DNA of 64,000 nucleotides from an uncultured Clostridium sp. (GCA_900539185.1 UQBG01000005.1:62001-126000), one strand, 5' to 3'; counted from the stretch's first letter, positions 33,607-43,716 are shown. Notes: generated from the sequence alone by a model not told the origin. A program made the numbers and translations.

Positions 33607-35517
33607 ATGAAGGACGGATATATAAAGGTAGCAGCGGCAACTCCGCATATAAAGGTGGCTGACTGCACATATAATCGGGAACAGATCTTAAAGGAGATCG
33701 AGCAGGCAGCCGGACAGCAGGTGCGTTTGCTTGTATTGCCGGAGCTTTGCCTGACCGGATACACCTGTGGGGATTTGTTTTTACAGGAGACTTTGCTGCA
33801 GGGTGCCGGTGAAGGACTGCGTTGGCTGTTAGAAAAGACGAAGCATCTGCCGATGATGATCGTAGTGGGACTTCCGCTTTCGATAGACTGTAAGCTGTAT
33901 AATGTGGCAGCATTTTTGTACCGGGGAAGATTGCTGGGGCTGGTTCCGAAGACGTATATGCCGAACTATTCGGAGTTCTATGAGGTTCGTCATTTTACGA
34001 GAGGAAATGCACAGGTTCGGGAAGTTGAGGTGGCCGGTCAGACTGTACCATTTGGAACCCGGCTGCTATTCCGGTGTACACAGATGCCGGAGTTTACCAT
34101 AGGATGTGAACTGTGTGAGGATCTGTGGGTGCCGAATCCGCCGTCTGTTTCCCATGCACTGGCAGGAGCAACCGTGCTATGCAATCCATCTGCCAGCGTA
34201 GAGGTAACGGCAAAGGAAGGCTATCGGAGACAGCTGGTAAGTGCGCAGTCTGCACGTACGATTAGTGCCTATATCTATGCGGATGCAGGGGAAGGGGAAT
34301 CTACCACAGATGTGGTATTCAGTGCACATAACCTGATCTGTGAAAATGGAACGGTACTGGCAGAGAGCCGGCGGTTTACCAATCAGATGGTTATTACAGA
34401 GATAGATATAAAGAAGTTGTCGGTGGAACGAAGACGTATGAATACGTATGAATGTGAAGGAGCACAGGACTATCGGGTGGTTGCATTTGATATGCCGATT
34501 GAGGAAACAGTTCTTACCCGCCGGTTTGCAAAGACGCCGTTTATACCATCCGATAAACAGCGTAGAACCGAACGCTGTGAGGAGATCTTTACCTTACAGG
34601 CAATGGGATTAAAGAAGCGACTGGTGCATACGAACTGTCAGAGTGCGGTAATCGGACTGTCCGGAGGACTGGACTCGACTCTGGCACTGCTGGTGACTGC
34701 CAGAGCTTTTGATCTGGCAGGCATGGATCGAAAGGGAATTCTGGGTATTACGATGCCGGGCTATGGAACTACAGACCGGACGTATCAAAATGCACTGACA
34801 ATGGCACGCACACTTGGTGTTACATTGAAGGAAATCAGTATTGTTCCGGCTGTTGATCAGCATTTTCAGGATATTGAACATGACAAGGCGGTGCATGACA
34901 TTACCTATGAGAACAGTCAGGCCAGAGAGCGGACACAGATACTGATGGATATGGCGAATCAGAGCAATGGTATGGTAATCGGTACCGGTGATCTGTCGGA
35001 GATGGCACTGGGCTGGGCAACCTATAATGGCGATCATATGTCTATGTATGCAGTCAATGTATCGATTCCGAAGACACTGGTTCGGCATCTGGTACAGTAT
35101 GTGGCAGATACCTGTGAGGACGAGGAACTGACACGGGTTCTGCTGGATGTGCTGGATACACCGGTCAGCCCGGAACTGCTTCCGCCGGATCATGGGGAGA
35201 TTGTACAGAAAACAGAGGATGTGGTAGGACCATATGAGCTGCATGACTTTTTCCTGTATTATATGATGCGGTTTGGATTCGCACCATCGAAGATTTATCG
35301 GATTGCAGTCTATGCATTTCAGGATAAATATGGAAAAGATACGATTGAAAAGTGGTTAAGGAAGTTCTACTGGAGATTCTTTAGTCAGCAGTTTAAACGT
35401 TCCTGTGTACCGGATGGACCAAAGGTCGGTACGGTAGCACTGTCACCAAGAGGAGACTGGAGAATGCCAAGTGATGCCAGTGTTGCAATGTGGATACAGG
35501 ATCTGGAACAGTTATAG
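33607..35517 (+). CDS. nadE: Glutamine-dependent NAD+ synthetase
   Basis: A 636-residue enzyme. The N-terminal nitrilase-type glutaminase (about residues 1-270) has the triad Glu46 (LPELCLTG), Lys in LVPKTYMPNYSEFYE and Cys in FTIGCELCEDLW. The C-terminal NAD synthetase domain (about 330-636) has the ATP loop SGGLDSTLALLV, then GTGDLSEMALGW. Ammonia from glutamine is channelled to deamido-NAD. Monocistronic; degV follows after 52 nt. Confidence 0.95.
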   Translation: MKDGYIKVAAATPHIKVADCTYNREQILKEIEQAAGQQVRLLVLPELCLTGYTCGDLFLQETLLQGAGEGLRWLLEKTKHLPMMIVVGLPLSIDCKLYNVAAFLYRGRLLGLVPKTYMPNYSEFYEVRHFTRGNAQVREVEVAGQTVPFGTRLLFRCTQMPEFTIGCELCEDLWVPNPPSVSHALAGATVLCNPSASVEVTAKEGYRRQLVSAQSARTISAYIYADAGEGESTTDVVFSAHNLICENGTVLAESRRFTNQMVITEIDIKKLSVERRRMNTYECEGAQDYRVVAFDMPIEETVLTRRFAKTPFIPSDKQRRTERCEEIFTLQAMGLKKRLVHTNCQSAVIGLSGGLDSTLALLVTARAFDLAGMDRKGILGITMPGYGTTDRTYQNALTMARTLGVTLKEISIVPAVDQHFQDIEHDKAVHDITYENSQARERTQILMDMANQSNGMVIGTGDLSEMALGWATYNGDHMSMYAVNVSIPKTLVRHLVQYVADTCEDEELTRVLLDVLDTPVSPELLPPDHGEIVQKTEDVVGPYELHDFFLYYMMRFGFAPSKIYRIAVYAFQDKYGKDTIEKWLRKFYWRFFSQQFKRSCVPDGPKVGTVALSPRGDWRMPSDASVAMWIQDLEQL

Positions 35518-35569
35518 AAACAGGCAGATATCGGAAATGAGTCATTAAACGATAGAAAGGTAATAAAGC

Positions 35570-36466
35570 ATGAGTGAACGAGCAGGGAATCAGTATACAA
35601 TCATAACAGATTCGGCAACGGATATGCCGAAGGAGATCATAGAGAAATATCAGCTTCATGTCATCCCGACACCGGTTGTGCTGGAGGGCAGGGACTACTT
35701 TGACGGAGAGACGATATTTCCAAAGGAGTTTTATCAGTATCAGAGAGAAAAGAAAGAGATCTCTACGTATCATATCAATACGTATATGTTTAAGGAGCAT
35801 TTCCGGCCGTATGCCGAGAAAGGTATGCCGGTGGTATATGTCTGTTTTTCTACCGGCTTAGCCGGAACCTTCAATGCTGCACGTATGGCGAAGGAAGAAC
35901 TGCTGGAGGAGTTTCCGGACTGGCAGATTACCATTGTTGATTCAAAGTGTGCATCCTTAGGGTTTGGGCTTCTGGTATACTATGCCCTGCGTATGCAGGA
36001 GCATGGTGCCGATATGGATACGGTGGTAGAGGCACTGGAGTATCACAGGGAGCATATCAAGCATATCATTACAGTGGAGACTCTGGAGTATCTGTTCCGA
36101 GGCGGAAGACTCAGCCGTACCAGTATGGTAGTGGGCGGAGTTCTGGATATTAAGCCGATCATTCATATGGATGAAAATGGTTCCTTAAAGGCGATTGAAA
36201 AGGTGCGCGGAAGAAATAAATCCTTAAAACGAATGGTGGAACTGATCGGAGAATGGTGTGAGAATCCGGGAGAACAGCTCTTTGGTGTGTGCCATGGAGA
36301 TGATTATGATACCATGAAGCGGGTAGAGGAAATGATAAAGGAACGGTATGGAGAGGTTTCATTTTTGGAGAACTATGTCGGGTGTGCAATTGGCGCACAT
36401 ACAGGTGCGGGAATTATCGGTATTGTATTCTTAGACGGTCCTTCAAAGTATCAGAAGTGGTTGTAA
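35570..36466 (+). CDS. DegV family fatty-acid-binding protein
   Basis: A 298-residue protein. IITDSATDMP at the N-terminus, the STYHINTYMF region, VYVCFSTGLAGTFNAA with the acyl-binding serine, the VDSKCASLGFGLLV block and LEYLFRGGRLSRT are characteristic of DegV/FakB. FakB proteins present exogenous fatty acids to the FakA kinase. The partner kinase is not in the window. Confidence 0.93.
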   Translation: MSERAGNQYTIITDSATDMPKEIIEKYQLHVIPTPVVLEGRDYFDGETIFPKEFYQYQREKKEISTYHINTYMFKEHFRPYAEKGMPVVYVCFSTGLAGTFNAARMAKEELLEEFPDWQITIVDSKCASLGFGLLVYYALRMQEHGADMDTVVEALEYHREHIKHIITVETLEYLFRGGRLSRTSMVVGGVLDIKPIIHMDENGSLKAIEKVRGRNKSLKRMVELIGEWCENPGEQLFGVCHGDDYDTMKRVEEMIKERYGEVSFLENYVGCAIGAHTGAGIIGIVFLDGPSKYQKWL

Positions 36467-36578
36467 GAATTAATTAAGAATTTCGATAGATTTATACTAT
36501 ATATTGTAGAATCTTCGTGTGCTATACTACAAGATAGCGGCGATAGAGTCGCCAGACCGAGGAGAAGGAGGGAAGGCG

Positions 36579-37319
36579 TTGGACGATAAAAAGGTAGTTG
36601 TAGAGGTGAAAGACCTGTACAAGATATATAAAGTCGGAACGAATAAGGTACGGGCGTTGAACGGTGTATCGTTTCAGGTGTATGAAGGAGAGTTTTGCGC
36701 AATCGTAGGTACATCCGGTTCCGGTAAGTCCACATTGCTGAATATGTTAGCCGGACTGGAGCATCCGACAAAGGGACAGATTGCGATTCGTGGAAGACAT
36801 ATCGAGAAGATGAATGAGAACCAGTTAGTTGCATTTCGACGGGAACATGTAGGGTTCATTTTTCAGTCGTTTAATTTGTTGGGAACGATGAATGCTATTG
36901 AAAATGTAGCACTGCCACTGAGCTTCCGTGGAGTTCCGAAGAAGGAGCGACTAAAGAAGGCGGAGCGTATGATCCGACTGGTCGGACTGGAAAAGTATAA
37001 GACCCATCGACCAAATCAGATGTCCGGTGGTCAGCAGCAGCGTGTGGGTATGGCGAGAGCACTGGTATTAGATCCGGATATTGTATTTGCGGATGAACCT
37101 ACCGGTAATCTGGATTCTGTGACGTCGGCTGAGATGATGAATCTGATGCGGAATGTTGTGAATAAACATCATAAGACACTGATCATGGTAACCCATGATA
37201 ATCATCTGGCATCGTATGCAGATCGTATTATCCATATCAGAGATGGTAAGATCCTAAAGATCGAGGACAATACAGAGAAGTGGAAAACGGCGGCAGTGAC
37301 TGCCAGTGAGGAGGAGTAA
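36579..37319 (+). CDS. ABC transporter ATP-binding protein (MacB/LolD type)
   Basis: A 246-residue ATPase. Walker A GTSGSGKSTLLNMLAG (about residues 43-58), Q-loop GFIFQSFNLLGTMN, signature MSGGQQQRVGMARAL, Walker B DIVFADEPTGNLD and the H-loop MVTHDNH. The start is TTG 36579 with AAGGAGGG 6 nt upstream; the longer in-frame ATG at 36519 would run through the SD. It is followed after 3 nt by the exported protein and then the FtsX-like permease, forming one export or envelope-remodelling complex. Confidence 0.93.
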   Translation: MDDKKVVVEVKDLYKIYKVGTNKVRALNGVSFQVYEGEFCAIVGTSGSGKSTLLNMLAGLEHPTKGQIAIRGRHIEKMNENQLVAFRREHVGFIFQSFNLLGTMNAIENVALPLSFRGVPKKERLKKAERMIRLVGLEKYKTHRPNQMSGGQQQRVGMARALVLDPDIVFADEPTGNLDSVTSAEMMNLMRNVVNKHHKTLIMVTHDNHLASYADRIIHIRDGKILKIEDNTEKWKTAAVTASEEE

Positions 37320-37322
37320 TAC

Positions 37323-38813
37323 ATGAGAAAGAATGGAAAAACAATCAGTAAGGCACTGGTGCTGTTGGCAATGGGTGCATTACTTGTAGGAACGACAGCC
37401 GGATATACGGTTCCGAGCTATGTTACATATACCAGCACAACACCGGGAGCCGGAACAGGCGCCGGAAGCGGAACGGGTACGGGAACCGGTGCAGAAGGTG
37501 TTACAACCGGTCAGGATACCGATATTATGTTAAATGGTGTGAATGCACCGGCAGCAACCTATGGCACCGGAACCACCATCAGCTTTACCGCAAAGGTAAA
37601 GGGAGAAGGTTATATTACCAGTATTTCGCCGGTAGTGACCGATACTTTCCCATTTGAGAGTAACGATGCTGCGTATCAGGTAGTAGAAGGAAATTCTACC
37701 ACAAAGGAGCTGGCAGCAAATTATTGGTTTACGGTTCGGACAGATGTAGCCAGCGGCTATCAGGCAGTTGGATTTAATATTGAGTATGTAAAGGATGGTC
37801 AGGCATTGACGGTAGTCAAGACCATTAATGTGAAGTTCGAAGGAGCACCGGCACCAACGGAGGCACCGGCACCATCGACAGAAGCAACCGCCGTTTCAAC
37901 TCCGCGGGTGATTGTTACCGGATATGAGACAGACGTAGAAAAGGTATATGCAGGTCAGACCTTTAAGCTGACCTTACATCTGCAGAATACTTCGAAGCGG
38001 ACTGCGGTTTCCAATATGAAGGTAAGCCTGACGACTGCAAACGGAGAGTTTCTTCCGGTATCCGGTTCCAGTACAGAGTTTGTATCAAGTCTGGGATCCG
38101 GCAAGACAACCGATATGGAGATTGAAATGTCAGCACTGGCAACGTTGGATCCAAAGCCATATGTGCTGACCGTTACCTGTAACTATGAGGACGGAGAGGC
38201 AAATCCGTTCGAGGCAACAGAGAATATCTCGATTCCGGTATATCAGGAGGCCAGAATCAAGATTACCGATGTGACAGTATCGCCGGATACTATAAGTGTA
38301 GGCGATCAGGGAAGCATCAGCTTCAGTATCAATAACCTGGGAAAGAGTACTCTGGCAAATGTGCAGGTAAAGGTAGAGGGCGACAGTGTAGACTGTGAAG
38401 AAAGCTTTGTAGGAAATATCGCTGCAGGAGCTACCGGTTATGCAGATGTTACGGTTACCGGTGTTCAGGAGACAACGGATGATGGAACACTGAAGCTCAT
38501 CATTACCTATGAGGATTCCTCCGGAGAAGAGTGCACCTATGAAGACGAGGTGACGGCATATGTCACAGAGATGTCTTATGATGATAATACCGATGATTAT
38601 CCGATGGATGAGCCTACAACTGGGCTTCCGGTGATTGCGAAGATACTGATTGCAGTCGGAGTACTGGTAGTGATTGCAGTGATCGTCGTAGTGATTGTCA
38701 TTGTCGTAAATAAGAACAAGAAAAAGAAGGCTGCAGCAGAAGCAGAAGAACTGGAAGATGAACTGGATGAGGATTTGTTAAGCAGTGATTCAGATAAGGA
38801 GAATGTGGAATGA
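37323..38813 (+). CDS. Membrane-anchored extracellular protein with CARDB-like domains (ABC partner)
   Basis: A 496-residue protein with a signal peptide (about residues 9-27), a Gly/Thr/Ala low-complexity linker (about 40-60), a beta-domain, a Pro/Ala/Thr linker (about 178-195), and two CARDB-like Ig domains (about 197-310 and 312-420). A single transmembrane helix (about 437-462) and a short Lys then acidic cytoplasmic tail follow. It lies between the ATPase and the permease, where Gram-negative MacAB systems have the MacA adaptor, so a role as extracellular adaptor is plausible. The permease ATG overlaps its stop (ATGA). Confidence 0.8.
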   Translation: MRKNGKTISKALVLLAMGALLVGTTAGYTVPSYVTYTSTTPGAGTGAGSGTGTGTGAEGVTTGQDTDIMLNGVNAPAATYGTGTTISFTAKVKGEGYITSISPVVTDTFPFESNDAAYQVVEGNSTTKELAANYWFTVRTDVASGYQAVGFNIEYVKDGQALTVVKTINVKFEGAPAPTEAPAPSTEATAVSTPRVIVTGYETDVEKVYAGQTFKLTLHLQNTSKRTAVSNMKVSLTTANGEFLPVSGSSTEFVSSLGSGKTTDMEIEMSALATLDPKPYVLTVTCNYEDGEANPFEATENISIPVYQEARIKITDVTVSPDTISVGDQGSISFSINNLGKSTLANVQVKVEGDSVDCEESFVGNIAAGATGYADVTVTGVQETTDDGTLKLIITYEDSSGEECTYEDEVTAYVTEMSYDDNTDDYPMDEPTTGLPVIAKILIAVGVLVVIAVIVVVIVIVVNKNKKKKAAAEAEELEDELDEDLLSSDSDKENVE

Positions 38814-40144
38814 GATTTTCTGACATCTTGGCGATGAGTGCAGGAAATCTGTGGAAACGTAAGGTACGTTCCGTTCTTACGATTCTGGGTGTTATGATAG
38901 GTACTGCATCCATTGTAGTCATGCTGTCACTGGGTATCGGATTAAAAAGTGCGATGCTGGGGCAGATTCAGTCTGAGGGCAGTATGACAGATATACAAGT
39001 GTACAATTATGGATCGGGCAATGATGGAGCATATCAGCAGTTAAATGATGATAAAGTGAAAGAGTTTGAACAGCTGGATTATGTAAAGAGTGTCACACCG
39101 ATGCTCACCGTATCTGCAAATATGTCACAGGGTAAATATCAGAACTGGGTTCAGATCTACGGCGTGTCGCAGGAGTATCTGGCACAGATTCCGCTGGCAG
39201 AGGGAAGCAGACTGCCGGCGGCAAATTCTAAAAAGCTGGAGCTGTTGATGGGAAACAGTGTGCCGAGTCAGTTTTATAATCCAAATGATATGGGCGATGT
39301 CGTCTATTATACGGATAGTGATGCCGAACCGGCCGTTGACGTAATGAACAAGACCGTATTTACACAGTTTGACTCTACCTACACAACAGATTCAGACGGA
39401 AATTCTGTAGAACAGCCGGCGAGAAAGAATATTTTTCCGATCGTAGGACTGGTAGATGGTGGAACGAGCGGATATAACAGTTATTCTTATAATGTATATA
39501 CGGATATTGATTCTCTGAAAAAGTATCTGCAGGATACTTATCGGGGACAGGCGATACCGGGACAGCCGACAGATAAAAATGGAAATCCATATAGGTATTT
39601 TTGTTATGAACAGGTGATTGTATCTGTAGATGATATGGATCATGTAGAGGATGTTATGACGGCTATATCGGATATGGGATATCAGTGCTACAGTGAAAGT
39701 GACTGGATCAAGCAGGCACAGCAGGAAATGCTGATCATCGAAGCCGTGCTGGGTGGAATCGGAGCCATCTCTCTGATCGTGGCAGCGATCGGTATCGCTA
39801 ATACGATGATGATGTCTACCTATGAACGGACAAAGGAAATCGGTGTCATGAAGGTACTGGGCTGCAGTCTGGGTAATATTCGGGCCATGTTCCTGACAGA
39901 GGCAGCATTTATCGGATTTATCGGTGGTATCATCGGACTGATTATCAGTTACATTTTATCGTTTGTATGTAATCTGTTCCTGCCGGCAGCGGTAGGATAT
40001 GAAGGGCAGAATATATCCGTGATACCGATCTGGCTGGTATTGGTAGCGATTATCTTTTCAACGCTGGTTGGTATGCTGGCCGGTTTCTTCCCGGCGCAGC
40101 GGGCAACAAAGCTCAGTCCGCTGGCAGCTATCCGAAATGAATAA
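38810..40144 (+). CDS. ABC transporter permease (MacB/FtsX family)
   Basis: A 444-residue permease with the MacB topology: one N-terminal helix (about residues 20-42, VLTILGVMIGTASIVVMLSLG), a large extracellular MacB_PCD-like domain (about 43-305) and three C-terminal helices (about 312-335, 362-390, 405-432) forming the FtsX domain. The coupling motif TYERTKEIGVMKVLGCS follows the second helix. It overlaps the CARDB-like gene by 4 nt. Substrate unknown; MacB-like mechanotransmission from cytosolic ATPase to extracellular partner is expected. Confidence 0.92.
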   Translation: MRFSDILAMSAGNLWKRKVRSVLTILGVMIGTASIVVMLSLGIGLKSAMLGQIQSEGSMTDIQVYNYGSGNDGAYQQLNDDKVKEFEQLDYVKSVTPMLTVSANMSQGKYQNWVQIYGVSQEYLAQIPLAEGSRLPAANSKKLELLMGNSVPSQFYNPNDMGDVVYYTDSDAEPAVDVMNKTVFTQFDSTYTTDSDGNSVEQPARKNIFPIVGLVDGGTSGYNSYSYNVYTDIDSLKKYLQDTYRGQAIPGQPTDKNGNPYRYFCYEQVIVSVDDMDHVEDVMTAISDMGYQCYSESDWIKQAQQEMLIIEAVLGGIGAISLIVAAIGIANTMMMSTYERTKEIGVMKVLGCSLGNIRAMFLTEAAFIGFIGGIIGLIISYILSFVCNLFLPAAVGYEGQNISVIPIWLVLVAIIFSTLVGMLAGFFPAQRATKLSPLAAIRNE

Positions 40145-40163
40145 TTTGATAAGAAATATAATG

Positions 40164-40197
40164 GAAGTCCTATGGAAATATAGGACTTCTATTTTTC
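40164..40197 (+). terminator. Intrinsic terminator of the ABC operon
   Basis: GAAGTCCTAT (40164-40173) pairs with ATAGGACTTC (40180-40189), followed by TATTTTT. Confidence 0.85.
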
Positions 40198-40244
40198 TGT
40201 GTAAATGTGCTATACTGATAGCATTGAAGACAAAGGAGAATGTC

Positions 40245-41048
40245 ATGAAACAAGGAATACTGTTTTTTGATATAGATGGTACTATATTGACGGAGGATGG
40301 AACCAGACGGATACCGGAAAGCACCAGACGGGGCATACAAGAGGCAAAAGGGAAAGGGCATCTGCTGTTTGTAAACACCGGACGGGTATATCTGAACATC
40401 GAACCTATGATTCGGGATCTGGGCTTCGATGGTTATGTATGCGGATGCGGAACCAATATCTATTATCACGGAAAAGAACTCTTTCACAATCAGTTGCCGC
40501 AGACTCTCTGCAGAGAGACGGTGGCAATCACCAGACAGTGCCATATGGCGACCCTGTTTGAAGCCTCCGATGTGAATGCATTTGATCATTCTATGGAGGG
40601 AAACCGGAAGTACCGGGAGCTGATCCGGTATTTTTCGGAAAGCGGACGGGCAATGTTGGATGTGGAAGATCCGGATTTCCATTTTGATAAGTTTACTGGA
40701 TGGTTTCCGCTTGAACAGGATATGCAGGTATTTCATAGCTTTATAAAAGGACAGTTTGATTATATTGACCGAGGAAGGGACGGAAAGTACGGTATGTGCG
40801 AAATCGTTCCTTGCGGATATAGCAAGGGAACCGGGATCCGGTATCTGTTAGATTATTTCGGACTGCCGTTAGAGAACAGTTATGCCTTTGGCGACAGTAC
40901 GAATGACCTTCCGATGCTGACCTATGCGGCGCATGCGGTAGCAATGGGAGGAAGTGCCGCAGTGGTACAGGAGGCAGTCGAATATGTGACGGACGGAATC
41001 GAGGAAGATGGGCTGTATCATGCGATGCAGCACTACGGATTGGTCTGA
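40245..41048 (+). CDS. Cof-type HAD phosphatase
   Basis: A 267-residue HAD hydrolase with FFDIDGTILTEDG (nucleophile Asp, residues about 7-19), VNTGRVYLNI, a C2-type cap and FGDSTNDLPML near residue 222. Cof-like enzymes dephosphorylate sugar phosphates or flavins. ATG 40245 is preceded by AAAGGAG; the longer frame upstream runs through the previous terminator and is rejected. Confidence 0.9.
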   Translation: MKQGILFFDIDGTILTEDGTRRIPESTRRGIQEAKGKGHLLFVNTGRVYLNIEPMIRDLGFDGYVCGCGTNIYYHGKELFHNQLPQTLCRETVAITRQCHMATLFEASDVNAFDHSMEGNRKYRELIRYFSESGRAMLDVEDPDFHFDKFTGWFPLEQDMQVFHSFIKGQFDYIDRGRDGKYGMCEIVPCGYSKGTGIRYLLDYFGLPLENSYAFGDSTNDLPMLTYAAHAVAMGGSAAVVQEAVEYVTDGIEEDGLYHAMQHYGLV

Positions 41049-41095
41049 TTTCGAAAGAAAGAGCAAAAAGAGTATAAAGGATCTGTGAAATCGAC

Positions 41096-42898
41096 ATGAA
41101 GAACATAAGTTGGTCACAATTAAATAGTATAGTAGCGATTGTTATCAGTACGGCAGTGCTGCTGGGGATTCTGGGCAGTGTTCTATATCGGACACCGGCG
41201 GAGACCAGTGGAATGCCGGATGTGACAGAGATGAACGATGCATGGATCATCCGTACAGAGGATGATTATGACAGTGCAGTGGATCTGCCATGCAATCTGG
41301 AAGTGCAAAAGGGAGAACCGGTGAGCATTTCTCACTTTCTTCCGGAGCAGATTTCCGGAGACTATGGAATTGCATTCCGATCGGTCTATAATCAGGTGCA
41401 GGTAAAGGTAGGAGATACCATTTTGTATCAGTATGGAGTCGATGAGGTGCGCCCATGGAATCGGTCACCGGTTCCACATTGGAACTATGTGCCGATCGAT
41501 GTACAGTATGCAGGTCAGCTGCTTACGATCACACAGATTTCCGAATACGGCTCGTATTCCGGTTTGTTCCCGGAGGTGTTTGAGGGAAGCAAAAGCGCAT
41601 TGATTTATCAACAGTGGAGACAGAGTGGGGTTGCGACGATCGGAATGATCCTTTTGCTCCTGCTGACAATAGGTGTAGTTGTGATAGCTGCCGGACAGAG
41701 ACTTTTGGAAAAACAGGAGATGCGTCTCCGGTATTATGTGGTTCTGCTGGTTTTGGTTGGATTGTGGAGTATTAGCGGAAATCCGGTGATAACCGATATG
41801 ACTGCACATGGATATAGCTGGTGGCTGGTTCATATCCTGACCCGGATGCTGATCCCGATTGTATATCTGCTGTTTTTACGCGGATATATGCAGCGACGAC
41901 GGATGACGATGCTGGTAGACGGAGGGATGATGATAACGGCACTGGCGTATGTTACAGCCGTGATTCTTCAGCTACTGGGACTTGTTGAGTTCTCACAGTC
42001 CTATGAAGTGCTGGGGGGATTGTATCGGATTGGATTTCTTCTGTATACTGTGATTATGGCGATTGGATGGCTGCGTTATCAGCAGAGGGAACTGCGGGCT
42101 ATTACGATTGTACAGAGTTTGCTGGTGATAGCAGGTGGAATCGACCTGTTTGTTCGACCGAATCATCTCTATCAGCAGGAGAGTACCTTCTGGCAGATGG
42201 CAGTGGTTGTATATATGTTTTTGCTGATATGGCTGGTGATCCGGCTCATAATGGAGCAGATCCGACAGCAGGTGATACAGGCAGAAGAAGGCTACGAAGG
42301 ACAGAGAGCACAGGCAGTGGCGATGATGAATCCGAACTTTTTGTTCGCAGCACTGAACAGTCTTTTAAATATCACAAAGAGGGAGGCACCGCATACAGCG
42401 AAATTTGTATTTGCATTTTCAAAGTATCTCCGTTATAATTTTGATTCAGTCCGAAAGGAACAACTGATTCCGTTTGCTCAGGAACTGGAGCATATAGTGG
42501 CATATCTGGAACTGCAAAGGATGCGAATGCCCGGACTGCAGATCGAGATCGAGGATAAGCTGCATGACTTTTTCGTTCCGTCCCGTTCGATTGAGGCAAT
42601 CGTAGAAAATGCAGCAAAGTATGGAATCGGTAAAAATGGAAATCGGGGACGGATCATTGTACGAAGCTATGAACGCCGGGATTCTTATGCGATCCAGATC
42701 GTAGATGAGGGTGCCGGATTTGATACGGATATGCTGTATCATAAGGATACGCCAACAAGTATGAAAACGGTCCGGCAGAGACTCGAAGCATCCGTGGGAG
42801 GCGTAATAGAAGTGAATAGCCGGTACGGAGTAGGAACGATTGTAACCGTAAAGGTACCAAAGAAGCAACAGAGCAATAGGAATCTTGTGGAAGGATGA
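41096..42898 (+). CDS. LytS/YehU-type sensor kinase-like protein with Asn in place of the phospho-acceptor His
   Basis: A 600-residue membrane protein. An N-terminal helix and an extracellular beta-rich domain (about residues 35-165) precede seven or so transmembrane helices (about 178-390), the 7TMR-DISM layout. The cytoplasmic His_kinase domain reads MMNPNFLFAALNSLLNI; the normal motif is NPHFLFNALNS, so the phospho-acceptor is Asn414. The ATPase domain keeps VENAAKYGIG (N box), DEGAGFD (G1) and RYGVGTIVTVKVP. No response regulator is adjacent. It may be a pseudokinase sensor or act in a heterodimer. The next gene overlaps its stop. Confidence 0.85.
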   Translation: MKNISWSQLNSIVAIVISTAVLLGILGSVLYRTPAETSGMPDVTEMNDAWIIRTEDDYDSAVDLPCNLEVQKGEPVSISHFLPEQISGDYGIAFRSVYNQVQVKVGDTILYQYGVDEVRPWNRSPVPHWNYVPIDVQYAGQLLTITQISEYGSYSGLFPEVFEGSKSALIYQQWRQSGVATIGMILLLLLTIGVVVIAAGQRLLEKQEMRLRYYVVLLVLVGLWSISGNPVITDMTAHGYSWWLVHILTRMLIPIVYLLFLRGYMQRRRMTMLVDGGMMITALAYVTAVILQLLGLVEFSQSYEVLGGLYRIGFLLYTVIMAIGWLRYQQRELRAITIVQSLLVIAGGIDLFVRPNHLYQQESTFWQMAVVVYMFLLIWLVIRLIMEQIRQQVIQAEEGYEGQRAQAVAMMNPNFLFAALNSLLNITKREAPHTAKFVFAFSKYLRYNFDSVRKEQLIPFAQELEHIVAYLELQRMRMPGLQIEIEDKLHDFFVPSRSIEAIVENAAKYGIGKNGNRGRIIVRSYERRDSYAIQIVDEGAGFDTDMLYHKDTPTSMKTVRQRLEASVGGVIEVNSRYGVGTIVTVKVPKKQQSNRNLVEG

Positions 42899-42903
42899 TA
42901 GAT

Positions 42904-43716
42904 ATGAAGGATACAACGAATCGAATAAGCTTTACAGAACAGATCAGGATTGCTCTGAGCAAGCCGCTGTGGTATAAGTCTTTATTTCAACAGTCATGGG
43001 GGAAGCATTTATGCTACTTTCTGGTGCTAATCGTTCTGATAACGGTGATTCAGTATGTGATTCCGTTGACAGCGTATCTGCAGAGTATGGGAGGCCTGAA
43101 GGAACTGATTACAGAGTGGTTTCCGCAGTTTACCTTTGAACAGGGACAGCTGGATATGGAACTTCCGTTTGAACTGAACCGGGATGGCGTCTATCTGTAC
43201 ATCGATACATCCGTAGATGCCTATACACAGGCTGATGCAGAACAGAAGGAAGCAACGCTGGATGATGGAAATACTTTAAAAATCGTATATATGGTTAGCA
43301 GAACGAATGTTGTATGTAATCAGGCACTCGCACCGCTGGATCTGTCATCATTCAATATGATTACATTGAATAATCAGATGGTGTATCAGATGGCACCGGG
43401 GTATCTGATTGTAATGGGAGTGGCAAATCTGATTTATAACATGATCGCATATCTGATCAGTGCATTGTTCTTTGCATTGTTTGGATATCTGATGAATCGG
43501 GCTTTAAAGCTGAATCTGAAGTTTGGCCAGATCTATTTGATTGCCATGTATGCAAAGTCTGTAGAGATTCTGCTGGAATCGGTATTGCAGGTAATCGGAT
43601 TCTCAATTCTATACTATGTGGGAAGTATCGTTGGAATCTTCATAACCTGCAGTTATATGACCAGAGGTATGAGTTCTATGCTTGTTCGAGCTTCTGACGG
43701 GCGGAAAGGAGAGTAA
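42904..43716 (+). CDS. DUF1189-like membrane protein
   Basis: A 270-residue protein with an N-terminal hydrophobic helix (about residues 32-52), a soluble extracellular segment (about 60-165) and three or four C-terminal helices. The opening SFTEQIRIALSKPLWYKSL and layout are those of DUF1189. ATG 42904 has GGAAGG 9 nt upstream; ATG 42895 overlaps the kinase stop as ATGA but its SD is too close. Translationally coupled to the sensor-like gene. The 3' end overlaps the convergent CYTH gene by 41 bp. Confidence 0.75.
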   Translation: MKDTTNRISFTEQIRIALSKPLWYKSLFQQSWGKHLCYFLVLIVLITVIQYVIPLTAYLQSMGGLKELITEWFPQFTFEQGQLDMELPFELNRDGVYLYIDTSVDAYTQADAEQKEATLDDGNTLKIVYMVSRTNVVCNQALAPLDLSSFNMITLNNQMVYQMAPGYLIVMGVANLIYNMIAYLISALFFALFGYLMNRALKLNLKFGQIYLIAMYAKSVEILLESVLQVIGFSILYYVGSIVGIFITCSYMTRGMSSMLVRASDGRKGE

